Origin: Haliclystus octoradiatus
Lineage: Eukaryota; Cnidaria; Staurozoa; Stauromedusae; Haliclystidae
NCBI GenBank assembly: GCA_916610825.1
Contig: OU744449.1
Span: 16,209,354 to 16,273,353, forward strand
DNA: 64,000 nt
Direction of reading: 5' to 3'
A program made the position numbers and the translations under genes. Below the pieces are notes generated by a model. It was not told where the DNA came from and made no database searches. It was given only the letters and a program-made list of their open reading frames with translations. Positions 1 to 9,268 of the stretch are shown here, piece after piece; position 1 is the stretch's first letter; each line of letters begins with the position of its first letter.

Positions 1-904
1 TCATGAAACTTTTAACCCAATGAGATATACGTTCCTTACTTATAGCGTTATGCGGTTTCACATGACTAATTAACAGTTGCTTCTCTGTTCTTCTTAATGG
101 TTGAGTAAGTGTGATATACCGATGTAGATGAGTTACAACACAAAGTTTCAAATCTTCTGGATAGACCAGAAATTCTAATGGAGCTTGATGAGTGCCTAGA
201 CGCGTATGCTTAAGCTTTTTTGTAATAGGGAATATAATCTTATTTGGCTTATATAAAATATTGTCTAAAGACAGACTCCAGATGGTTTGACATCTTTGCC
301 CACTCGATAGACATAATAAAAATGCAAGCCTATAGGATAAATCTTTCAACGACAAGTCTTCTACACGAGATTGTTGGCGTATGTAGCAAAATACAGTTGA
401 GACATTCCAAATAAAATGATAACGAGGCAACGATGGCCTCAACTCAAAAACTCCTTTCATAAAACGGCGAACAATAGGAAGCTGTCCGAACGGAATAGTA
501 CTTGTTCCACAGCATAAAATTGATGATAACATACTTCTAGAGGAATTGATACTATTGTACGATAAACTTTTATTATATAATTCAGACAAAAAAGTTATTT
601 CCATTGATACTGGCGGTGAGACAATTGAACAATTATTTATTTTACAAAATTTAAACCACTTTCTCGCGGAGGTTTCATATTGCGATTGAATTCCTCCCCG
701 CCAGGAGGCTACAATTATATCCACCGGTTGAGCATCATAACCTTCTACCTGTAATTGTAACCGGACACATGACAAATAAGTAGTTTCAGTTTCTGATGTA
801 GTGGATGTTTGACGGTTGGTGATGATGGCAGGGTAAGTAGTGTTGCTGATGGTTGTAGTATTAGTGGATCTTGAACAACTAGAGACATTAAAAGAGGATA
901 CCAT
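1..904 (-). CDS. DIRS retroelement tyrosine recombinase (YR), 3' end beyond window
   Basis: Integrase of a DIRS-type retroelement; family members insert the circular or linear cDNA by tyrosine-recombinase chemistry instead of a DDE integrase. Reading the minus strand from an ATG at 904-902, the frame stays open for 301 codons to the window edge. The N-terminal SAM-like region includes IIVASWRGG (about 720-690), FLSELY and RFMKGVFELRP. The catalytic domain begins at LAFLLCLSSGQRCQT, whose Arg (codon 295-293, about residue 204) matches the first catalytic Arg of the family. It continues with GTHQAPLEFLVYPEDLKLCVV and KPHNAISKERISHWVKSF. The HxxR box and nucleophilic Tyr would lie left of base 1 and cannot be checked. 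The start is uncertain because the frame is open further upstream inside the RNase H region; the two frames overlap (745-904), usual for DIRS. Within what is visible this is the only undamaged ORF of the element. Confidence 0.85.
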   Translation of the reverse strand, partial: MVSSFNVSSCSRSTNTTTISNTTYPAIITNRQTSTTSETETTYLSCVRLQLQVEGYDAQPVDIIVASWRGGIQSQYETSARKWFKFCKINNCSIVSPPVSMEITFLSELYNKSLSYNSINSSRSMLSSILCCGTSTIPFGQLPIVRRFMKGVFELRPSLPRYHFIWNVSTVFCYIRQQSRVEDLSLKDLSYRLAFLLCLSSGQRCQTIWSLSLDNILYKPNKIIFPITKKLKHTRLGTHQAPLEFLVYPEDLKLCVVTHLHRYITLTQPLRRTEKQLLISHVKPHNAISKERISHWVKSFM

Positions 905-2687
905 GGTTGAGATGGCCAATCTGGAGCCACAACTATTCCTGTTGCCTTCTCTTGAATGATTTTTTGTAATACTTTCAGAATGCAACTAAATAATGGGAAA
1001 CAATAAAATGTTTGTTCTGTCCAACATATTGTGAAAGCATCAATATATTTTGCCCCGGGTTCAGGCATGTAAGACACAAAATCATTGAATTGAGCATTTA
1101 ATCTAGATGCAAACAGATCAATCGTAACAGAAAATGATAACTGTCTTAAAGAGTTTGCTAAAAGACTTGGGTTTAGCATCCACTCGGTGTCATTATTAAA
1201 ATTTCTAGATTTAAAATCGGCAATGACATTATCTTTGCCAGGAATGTGGGCAGCAGTAACCCAAATATCAAATGTTTCACAAAAGTTCCAAATTTTTACA
1301 GCAATAGTATTGCATTCAACACTATGGCAGGTGACCATGTTATTAATGATATACACAGCTGTAGTATTGTCAATGAGGAGTTTGACATGTTTGTTAATAA
1401 TATTATTTTGAAATGATTCAAGTGCAAAATATGCTGCAAGTAGCTCGAGCTGATTTATATGGGCTTGAGACTCATGGATAGACCATTGCCCACCAGTTGA
1501 AACATCATGCATAACTGCACCCCTGCCGCTAAGGGAAGCATCACTATTAATAGTGAGTTCAATAGGTTTACGAGCAATGTCTTCATTTGCATTTGGCAAA
1601 TGTGACAACCACCATTTCAAATCTGAAATTCCAGCTAATTATAAACTCATTGAGCAATCAAAATTTCCTTTAGCTATTTTTAAAGAATTTGTTTTATCTT
1701 TTTCTAGGGCGCGATAGTGGATTGGGCCATACTTGACAGCAGGAAAACTTGCAACCATATTTCCAATAGCACTTGCAACATCTCTGATAATTGGACGATG
1801 TTCAGACAATAATTTGGAAATGATTTTGCATAACTTTGAAATTTTTTGAGGGGTTAACATGATTTTCATGGTATCTGAACAAAGGTCAAAACCTAAAAAT
1901 GTAATGTGCTGTGTTGGGATGAAAACCGATTTTTCTGGGCGAACAACAAAACCTAGGCTATCAAAAATGTTGAAGTTTCCTTTACAGCTGCAATACATTC
2001 AATGTAGGTACGCGCTATGATAAGCAAGTCATCAATATAAGCACATAAAATATATCCCTTCTTTCTTAAGTAAGATAAAGGTGGTTTTAGGAGTTTGGTA
2101 AATTTCCTTGGACAAAAGCAAAGACCATTAGGATAAACCCTATATTTATAAAGGGAGCCTTTATAGCTAAATTTCAAGTACCTTTGAAAAGAAGGATGGA
2201 TTTTAACACTATAATAAGCATCTTTAAGGTCTATTGAGGCAAACCAACAGTTTTTTGTAGTTAGTTTTAAAGCAGTGTGGATTGAGTCCATTTTGAAATG
2301 AGAATATTCAATGTAGTTGTTTAATAACTTTAAATTTAGGATCAACCTTATATCAGAGTCTTTTTTAGGGACAGAGAAAATAGGTGAGATAAATTGCTTT
2401 TCTTCTAACTCACATTCAACGATAACTTTTTTGTCTTTTAGCTTTAACAGTTCCTTATGTACCTGTTTTGCATGCTACTTAGGAATAAAGTTGTTTGGAA
2501 AGACTTCTGTATTTGGAGGCTGTTCAATAAATTCTATAGGCTCTCCTCTTACTGTTGTTAAAATACTGTGGTCTGAAGTCAAAGCCTCCCAGGCTGGAAC
2601 CCTTGAGTTTAATTGTCCCCCAACGAAGGATGAAACTTTTTTAATCAAATAAGGAACAAGAACAGTATTTACATAAAACTTATTCAT
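745..2687 (-). pseudogene. DIRS reverse transcriptase / RNase H, broken by two stops and a frameshift
   Basis: Copies element RNA into DNA. Four conceptual pieces in order: 2687-2475 has the DIRS-typical N-terminus (VGGQLNSRVPAWEALTSD), ending at an in-frame TAG (2475-2477). The same frame resumes to 1953 with RT palm motifs FASIDLKDAYYSV (catalytic Asp), YPNGLCFCPRKFTK and CAYIDDLL (YIDD, Asp codons near 2033). The frame then changes between about 1998 and 1953, and 1998-1639 carries the distal RT (FLGFDLCSDTMKI). A TAA at 1639-1641 separates this from 1620-745, the RNase H domain with the D-E-D-D set visible as INSDASL (D27), QLELLAAY (E59), LLIDNTT (D84) and NVIADFKSR (D135), followed by the DIRS tail VTIDLFASRLNAQ and PDWPSQPWYPLL. 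Catalytic residues are all present, so damage looks limited to three lesions, but this copy cannot make one polypeptide. Sequencing error cannot be excluded. Confidence 0.85.
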
Positions 2688-2695
2688 AAATCTAA

Positions 2696-3722
2696 TTACC
2701 TCAGAATCTTACGGCTGTACGGTTTGAATTGCTTTGTTTTCTTGCCTCTGAATGGCTGTTGGCCTCTGGACTGTTGATGGTATTGCTGTGGTGGGTATGG
2801 TCTGTTTTGACGGTACTGACCTTGGGCATGGTTTGGGGGAGAGTTGAATGGTCTCCCCCGGGATTCTAAAAAATGATTCCCTGGAAATTCAGGCCTTTGA
2901 TAGGGATGTGGCCTTGATGCTGTAGCAGTAGACTTTGCCATAATTTTTTCCTCCAATCGTGCGCTGGATATTGTCTGGCTTAAATCCTCGCCAAAGAGAT
3001 AAGGAGATGGTTCACTAGGTGCCTGGGAAAGGGCGGCTCTCAGTGGAGCATCAACAAATGGGACTATAGCAAGTCTTCGTTTTGTAGATAACTCCTTTGA
3101 AACATGGCCCACTAAAGCAATAGTATCTAGCAGGTTTTTTAGTATCCCTTTGTGGTCAATTGAGGAATTTGCCTCTTTACCTTTGAGCAAACTGTCAATT
3201 GTTGTTGCGAGCACACTTGTTGAGTGCACAATGCAATCTTGCAAATTTGAAATTTTTGCATCGCGTTTTCGGTTTGGCCAGGGCAACTTTCTCCAAATGG
3301 CCTGGTTTACCCTTGGAGTGCAAACATTATTGCAATTTGACGGTATAGCATATTTTTCAAAAATTTCTTTCTGAATTTCCGAACTGCAATCGTTCGTAAA
3401 CTTTGCATTAACTGCCTTTGCAAGTTTTGCAGAAACTGGTGGGCCGGTTGAAACATTTTCAATTAATGATTGACTGAGGACATCCATTATGGAATCACCG
3501 TCTTCCGGCAATATTGGAATCTTCACTGGGAATATTTTTACCACAATTCCCATTTGAAGATGATGTTGGCATCAATTTTGCCAAAAATTGGTTGTTTTGT
3601 AGTATCGTCTGCTGAAGCGAGGACAAAATATTGATCATCGACGGAGGGTCAACTGTCACCGCTTTTGAGGCGTCATCGACGATAGAACAAGATTCGCTAT
3701 CAGCTTCTACAGGGGAAGCCAT
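2696..3722 (-). pseudogene. DIRS Gag-like ORF, frameshifted
   Basis: Putative nucleocapsid or structural ORF preceding RT/RH. An ATG at 3722-3720 opens a 75-codon acidic, Ser-rich N-terminus (MASPVEADSESCS). A second frame from 3553 to 2696 encodes the body, with an internal segment typical of DIRS Gag proteins (TPRVNQAIWRKLPWPNRKRD, then LQDCIVHSTSVLATTIDSLL) and a Gln/Arg/Pro-rich basic tail (QYRQNRPYPPQQYHQQSRGQ) likely to bind RNA. The two frames overlap at 3495-3553, so a single indel there most simply explains the break. No zinc knuckle is present, as is usual in DIRS Gag. The stop of this ORF (2696-2698) lies 9 bases before the RT start, so RT would need reinitiation or frameshifting. 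Confidence 0.65.
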
Positions 3723-4186
3723 TACTTCGGTAACGAAATACTAAGCGAAATACTAATAAAAGATGATAAAAACGATTGAGTACAATGATAACCTATCTGT
3801 TTGATGAATTGATAAAACCAGGAACAACAGATGGTAACGATATCAGTCAGTGTAATTGAAGATATTTAATTATTTTTTACTGCGAAGAAATACGTGTATT
3901 TAATTATACGTATATGCCATGGCGTGAACACATGAACGACACAACTGGTCTGCGCATGTGCACACAGTCTCTCGTATAACTCTGTAACGAACGAGGCTGA
4001 TGAACAGAATTAATTAGGCAGCTTCTACATGTGGTGAAACATAAAATTATCTCCTTTTTTTACCAACATGGTTAACAAAATACCCAGCGATGATATAGAG
4101 AAATTAGGTATGCTATCTCTTCCTATCTTTTACTCTCCGCGGTCATTTAATAGTAATATAACAGCTTTTTAATAACTTCTACATCT

Positions 4187-4198
4187 TGCGCATGCGCA
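4187..4198. promoter_or_regulatory. NRF-1-like palindrome TGCGCATGCGCA
   Basis: Exact match to the YGCGCAYGCGCR consensus, embedded in the 14-bp perfect palindrome TTGCGCATGCGCAA (4186-4199). A one-mismatch relative, TGCGCATGTGCA, lies at 3951-3962. Both are upstream of the minus-strand DIRS gag. NRF-1 occupancy is inference from motif only. Confidence 0.35.
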
Positions 4199-4344
4199 AT
4201 ACGAAATTTAATTTACTTAACGAAACTCTATTATCTATCAATTTTTCAATGTTTGTTTTTTGAAATGCTGTCATATACCTTGAAGCATCATTACTTTATA
4301 ATCTGTCACTGCTAATGATTCTGGCGAAACAACCTGACTGGATA

Positions 4345-4381
4345 GATGACCATCATCATCATAATCATCATCATCATCATA
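4345..4381. repeat. (CAT)n microsatellite
   Basis: Interrupted CAT trinucleotide run with one ATAATC break, just outside the Gypsy left target duplication. Confidence 0.85.
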
Positions 4382-4405
4382 CTTTTCAAAGGACTGATGT
4401 GTTGC

Positions 4406-4410
4406 GTATA
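4406..4410. other. Target site duplication GTATA (left)
   Basis: Five bases immediately outside the LTR, repeated at 9447-9451; 5 bp is the size expected for a Ty3/Gypsy integrase. Confidence 0.9.
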
Positions 4411-4588
4411 TGTAGTATATCAACGGTAAAACATGAGTCAAGTGAATAAAAACAATAACGCATATAATTAAACACTTTGGTATGTCAACGACAGGGACCA
4501 AAACCAGACTGACTCCTTTCTCATGGTGTCGCAAAATTCTAACTCTCGACATGACGTCAATGACATCTGTCAATCAAATATCATTACA
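4411..4588 (-). repeat. 3' LTR of the Gypsy element
   Basis: 178 bp, TGTAGTAT at one end and ATCATTACA at the other; differs from the 5' LTR at a single base (4507). Contains the palindrome TGACGTCA at 4552-4559. Confidence 0.95.
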
Positions 4589-4600
4589 CTGCCTCCTTCA
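4589..4600 (-). other. Polypurine tract of the Gypsy element
   Basis: Read on the minus strand this is TGAAGGAGGCAG, purine-rich and directly abutting the TG of the 3' LTR, the position required for plus-strand primer generation by RNase H. Confidence 0.75.
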
Positions 4601-4647
4601 ATTTAAAGGCTTTATGTTAAGTTGTTCAAATTTAACAAGTCATTAGT

Positions 4648-6159
4648 CTATAAAGTTTTAACAAACTCTGTAAAGTCTTTATTGCTACAACTATCATTAG
4701 CAAATTTTATTACAAGTTTTGGAACATCTATAAATAGATTTTCGAATGGTTCCCATGAATCCTCTAAATGTTCGAATCCCAACCAACGAACCAATAACTC
4801 CCAATTTCCATCAGTAGTAAGACGGACTTCAAGTAAGTCGTCAACCACATAGCCAGAATCATTATGAGCTATTTGTTCAATTAAGTCTTCAGTAACTTTT
4901 AAAGAACTATCACAATAATACTTCAGTCGTGATGCATGGCATACTCTGATATCTCCAGTAATTAGATGTTCCACTTCATAAACCCAAGGGTTTTTTAGAG
5001 TAATAATTTTCATTGGTCCTTGCCAACGGACTTTCAACTTTTGTCCAGATTTATGAAGTACACTTGCTGCCAATACATAATCACCCTCACGGAAATTAAT
5101 GGCTTTTACAGACTTAGCATTCATTCTTCTCTTGGCATTAGCATCTCTAGTTTTATTCTTTGCCTTGGTAACCTCTCCATGAATAATCTCAAGTGAATCA
5201 CGTAGCGATTCAATACCAGCTTTATATGTAGCAGTTGTAGGTACTGAAACCATTTCCTTCAATCTCGGCACAAATATAAAATCTAACGGCGATGACGGTG
5301 TGATACCTGTGAATGCGGTCACAGGTGCATAACCACCTAATCTCTTTGATAATGAATTATTAATAACCATCTGTATAACTGGTAATAAACACGGCCAATC
5401 ACTATTGTTAAGGCGTAATTCACATAATAGACAGCGTAATACAAATAAGATATCACGGCTCACTCGTTCAACTGTACCATTTGCCCACGGTGTGTATGCA
5501 GTAACAAAATTGTGTTTAACATTCAATCGTTGACTAACTTTTGTCATGACGTCATTTAGAAAATGTGTACCTTGATCACTGACCCATTGACTAACAATCC
5601 CAAATCTTTTAAACTAATCCATTAATGATTCCACAACTGGTTCATATGTAGCATTTGCAGCAGCTACTAGCTCAACAAATCCAGAATAATCATCCTTCAA
5701 AACCAAGATGTATCCAAAAGGACAATGTTCATCAGTTTTACTTGCAAATAAATAATCAAAATGAATAACGTCATTAGGCTTCTCACCTATCAAAACTTCT
5801 CCATATGGTCGAGGTATAACTTTACGAGGATCACATGCAAGACAATGTAAACACTTGAGACAAAACTTCTCAACATCTTTTCTCATCCCTTTCCAAATAA
5901 AACGTGATAATAACGTACGATAAGTTGTATCGATGCCACCATGACCAGCTGACCCACAATGAGCTATAACAAGTAGTCGTATGCATAAATTGCTATCAGC
6001 AGGTAACCAAATAACACCATCCTCAGTACGTAAAACTCCATTAACATCTTTGATAACTAGTGGATTATCCAGATTACAATCCGATTGACTAATAATAACA
6101 TCCTCAATTGTTGGCCAATCAGATGTATCAGTAATAGATGAGATAGTGTACAACGTGTA
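4648..6159 (-). pseudogene. Gypsy integrase with C-terminal chromodomain, disrupted
   Basis: Inserts element cDNA into chromatin. The frame opens after a TAG at 6160-6162, in a different frame from the RT/RNase H ORF that it overlaps (6057-6159). Visible in order: the zinc-binding HHCC module (H-x5-H near IAHCGSAGHGG, then CLKC); the first catalytic Asp in HFDYLF; an in-frame TAG at 5614-5616; the second catalytic Asp in WVSDQGTHF (codon 5577-5575); the catalytic Glu in GTVERV, exactly 35 residues after the second Asp (DD35E); a GPY/F-like segment (VRWQGPMKI ... CHASRLKYY); and a chromodomain at about 4702-4854 (YVVDDLLEV, ELLVRWLGF, DSWEPFENL). All catalytic residues are present, so only the two lesions separate it from a continuous pol. 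Chromodomains in such integrases are known to bind histone marks and bias insertion to heterochromatin. Confidence 0.9.
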
Positions 6160-9100
6160 CTAGTATTAGTAATAATAATGGATCTAGCCATAATAATAGG
6201 GGATGCAACGCCCCAGCGAGTTAAAAGATCGCTCCAAACATTTAATTCTCCAGCAATATGCTCAATAGTATAATTGAAAGCCATTAACCGTATTGCCCAT
6301 CGTTGTAAACGGTCAGCAACATGCTTCTTTACTGTACTATTCAATGCAAACGGATCAAATATGTAAATCAGGTTTCGATGATCACAAAATATTCTAAAAC
6401 TATTTTCTCTAAGCAATAAATAATCAAGACGAGAACAGGCCTCAATAATTGGAAATGCTTCTTTTTCATTAATGGACCAACGTGTACTAGCCCCTTTAAA
6501 TTCACCACTGAGAAATACAAGTGGCTCATGACGTTGCTCATCAATTGGTAATACTAAATCTGCAACAGGCAATTGTGTAGCAACTATTGCCCAAAAATAA
6601 TTACTAGCATCAGTAAAAATACATAGTTCATAATCAGGCTTCAAATGAGCCAATGTCACAGCATGACTTAATAACTTTTTACTATTCTCAAATGCTAATA
6701 ATTCATTCTTACCCCAGCCAATGTCAGATAACTTGACAGAACGGGCTGCTCTCTTTGTACGTGAACCAGAGACATCAAATGCTTTTTCAAGTATATCTCT
6801 TAGAGGTGCTATAACTTCAGCAAAATTTGGCAATGATGATCGCATCCAATTCAATGCACAAATAAACTGCTGCAAATTACTGGCAGTGACAGGTGGTGAC
6901 ATCTCAGTAATTGCTTGTAATCGGGATGGATCAAATTGGATTCCCCTCTCCGATATTATTCTGCCACACCAGCGAATACTGCTGCGTAATAAAATACTTT
7001 TACGAGCATTAACCTTGAGTTTATGTTTACTTAAAACATTGAGAACAGTAGCTAATGTTTCTTGTAATTCCTCAAAAGTTTTGCCAAAACACAAAATATC
7101 ATCTACCCAAAGTAAACAATTCTGTGGGCGTGTACAGCTATCAACTACCTTCTGCACTGTGGATTGAAAGTATGCTACGCTATCACATGCCCCCATTATA
7201 ACTCTGGTTGGCGTATATATGCCCTCAGCAGTCATAAATGAATGTAGTTCTTGCGATTGTTCATCTAATGGACATTGCCAATACCCCTTAAATAAATCCA
7301 AGGTTGCAAAATATTTCATACCTTCTAACCTTTGTAACTGTACTTCTATATTCGGCATAGGCCATACCTTGCGATCCGTAACATGATTCACAGCTCTTAA
7401 ATCCACAACCATGCGGGACTTTCCCTTTTCATCATTTACGACAAATGCAGGTGATGCCCAACTGGCGTTGTGATTTCTTTTCACTAAGCCAAATTTTTCT
7501 AGTTCCGCAATATGCCCCTTCAAATAGGCTAAATGCATAGGTGCATAGCGACGTCCTTTGCATTGTATAGGTATGGCATCCTTTTTCAATTTTACCTCCA
7601 TTGGTGGGACGTCTGCAGGTGCATCTGGTCCCAGATTTAATCTCCATAATTCACTGAATGTTTCGATTAATCTTTTCAGCTCCCAGTATTCATATTGGGT
7701 TACTGTATCACCCTTCAACTGTTCCAATACTGCCTCAATTGCATCTACTTGACAATTTGGACCAATGTCAGGCTGCCAAAGAGGGAAATCATCTGTCTCC
7801 TTTTCGTCACTATCGGCCTCCAAATTATTTACATCAATAGATTCATTTTGATTCTTAGCAATATCTGCAATCAATTGTTCTATGTTTATCCCCATTGACT
7901 CTAGCAAGGGTTTACCAATTATTAAATCATCTTGCAGATTATTAATTACAATGCAATCAATTGCTCTCAGAACTAATTTACCAGCTTTTGTTAATAGCGT
8001 TAAGTTTATACTAATTGTGCTAGTAACTTTTTCTGTTACCTCCTTTTTTGCAAATTGAATGTCCACAGGAGGGGTTTCTTTAATCGTAGTCGGTGTTTTA
8101 TCAGCAATTAATTCCGCCAAATCACGCCTGATAAATGTTCTGTCGGCCCCTGTGTCTAACACATATTTGCACTTTATCATATCGTTTAAAATTGCACAAT
8201 TATTTGACAACTGTCTGCTTTCAATATCTGTTGACATTATTTGTTTGAGATCAACTGGTTTACTCTTATCTTGAGATTTACTGTATGCAGCTCCTGATCT
8301 TGTTTTAGATAGCTTTTCTAATAAATCCTTTTTTTCATTTGCTGTTGCGTCTGGGCAATCCTTTAGCCAATGCTTTCCTTTACATTTTAGACATCCAGTT
8401 GTAGGCGGTGACTTTGTATCTTTCTTTTTTCTCTCTTTACCTTCTTGTTTAGGACAATTAGCTTGAGAGTGGTTTCCTTTGCAAGTCCAGCATTCCAATT
8501 TCTTTTTAACTACATAATGTTCTTTTGTAGCGTGACTAGCGTCCATCGGTTTTTTCTCTTTTTCGGTTTCGTTAAAATTAAATACATCAAATTTTGTTGT
8601 TAAATCCCTTACCAATTTGAAAAGTTTTGCCGTGTCTTTCTTTGACTCGCTGTTTCTATATTTCAGTTCATTCTTCAAAGTTTCTCTTAACTTGTAAGGT
8701 TGGATAGCGTTCACAATGCATTTATTTTTTAGTTTCTTGTTACTTTCTGTGTCCAATAATGTCTTAATTCCGTATTTGTCCAATATGTCATCTACGTCTT
8801 GAAAAAGTTTTAACACTCTCGCTTTTGAGTCTTTTATAGTTAAATCCATTTTTAATTCTTTTTTGAAAATCTGTTCGACGTCAGGGATATTATCGTCTGT
8901 CCCTACGTCTAATTTTCCGCCAATATAATCGAGAAGGTCTTTCTCGGTCACTTCTGCTAGAGTTTTTTCGAGTTCATACGTTGCTATGGCTCTCAATAAA
9001 GATGTGTTAATGCAAGCTCTTACCGTAAGAGGCTTGATCTCCTCTCCACCATGCTCGTTCCTCTCTTTTATCAACTCTAAATACTCATCGTATTTTCTTT

Positions 9101-9209
9101 TAAATACCGTGACATCTTCTCTGTCAGAAGACTTCAATTTCGGAGCAGTCACAGGTAAGAACAATAATCTTTCCCTTGTAACATCTCCTGATCCGTTGTC
9201 TTCACCCAT
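6057..9209 (-). CDS. Gypsy Gag-protease-RT-RNase H polyprotein (1050 codons)
   Basis: Single long frame starting at ATG 9209, 59 bases inside the 5' LTR. Residues 1-230 are Gag, Lys/Glu-rich. Two zinc knuckles follow, C240-C243-H247-C252 and C273-C276-H280-C285, both CX2CX3HX4C, one residue shorter than the retroviral form. The protease has LDTGA (D352) and LIIGKPLL (429-436). RT spans about 545-760, with LDLFKGYW (D638) and the active site WVDD (701-704), where the usual Tyr or Phe is Trp. RNase H has FTDAS (D867), NEKEAF (E917), CDHRN (D943) and VWSDLL (D994). Gag and pol are fused with no frameshift. The last 35 or so residues (after about 1015) are probably out of frame: the adjacent frame carries the true integrase start, so the real junction lies in the 6057-6159 overlap. 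No damage is visible upstream of that. Confidence 0.92.
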   Translation of the reverse strand: MGEDNGSGDVTRERLLFLPVTAPKLKSSDREDVTVFKRKYDEYLELIKERNEHGGEEIKPLTVRACINTSLLRAIATYELEKTLAEVTEKDLLDYIGGKLDVGTDDNIPDVEQIFKKELKMDLTIKDSKARVLKLFQDVDDILDKYGIKTLLDTESNKKLKNKCIVNAIQPYKLRETLKNELKYRNSESKKDTAKLFKLVRDLTTKFDVFNFNETEKEKKPMDASHATKEHYVVKKKLECWTCKGNHSQANCPKQEGKERKKKDTKSPPTTGCLKCKGKHWLKDCPDATANEKKDLLEKLSKTRSGAAYSKSQDKSKPVDLKQIMSTDIESRQLSNNCAILNDMIKCKYVLDTGADRTFIRRDLAELIADKTPTTIKETPPVDIQFAKKEVTEKVTSTISINLTLLTKAGKLVLRAIDCIVINNLQDDLIIGKPLLESMGINIEQLIADIAKNQNESIDVNNLEADSDEKETDDFPLWQPDIGPNCQVDAIEAVLEQLKGDTVTQYEYWELKRLIETFSELWRLNLGPDAPADVPPMEVKLKKDAIPIQCKGRRYAPMHLAYLKGHIAELEKFGLVKRNHNASWASPAFVVNDEKGKSRMVVDLRAVNHVTDRKVWPMPNIEVQLQRLEGMKYFATLDLFKGYWQCPLDEQSQELHSFMTAEGIYTPTRVIMGACDSVAYFQSTVQKVVDSCTRPQNCLLWVDDILCFGKTFEELQETLATVLNVLSKHKLKVNARKSILLRSSIRWCGRIISERGIQFDPSRLQAITEMSPPVTASNLQQFICALNWMRSSLPNFAEVIAPLRDILEKAFDVSGSRTKRAARSVKLSDIGWGKNELLAFENSKKLLSHAVTLAHLKPDYELCIFTDASNYFWAIVATQLPVADLVLPIDEQRHEPLVFLSGEFKGASTRWSINEKEAFPIIEACSRLDYLLLRENSFRIFCDHRNLIYIFDPFALNSTVKKHVADRLQRWAIRLMAFNYTIEHIAGELNVWSDLLTRWGVASPIIMARSIIITNTSTRCTLSHLLLIHLIGQQLRMLLLVNRIVIWIIH

Positions 9210-9268
9210 ATTAAAATACTTCCTTTAAAAATTTCGATATGGTGAAATGTGAAAACTAAAGTTAACTT

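Larger units (their letters stand above)
3723..4405. other. Leader or left-terminal region of the DIRS element plus flank
   Basis: No coding capacity recognised. By position this is upstream of the DIRS gag (minus strand) and should contain its promoter and terminal repeat, but the partner repeat lies outside the window, so the element boundary cannot be drawn. It holds the NRF-1-like sites and the CAT microsatellite listed separately. Confidence 0.5.

Noticed and set aside
4271-4573. Minus-strand 100-codon frame across the 3' LTR and flank
   Set aside because: It repeats in part at 9225-9431 only because the LTR is duplicated; it spans the LTR edge and a CAT microsatellite coding for poly-Asp.
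2475-5616. Idea that in-frame TAG codons in DIRS RT (2475) and Gypsy integrase (5614) reflect stop-codon recoding
   Set aside because: Only one TAG each, different contexts, accompanied by frameshifts and by a TAA in DIRS; ordinary decay or error is simpler.
745-9228. Plus-strand frames inside the DIRS and Gypsy elements (for example 6721-7167, 2317-2652)
   Set aside because: They are antisense shadows of RT, protease or integrase coding on the minus strand and have no recognisable motif.
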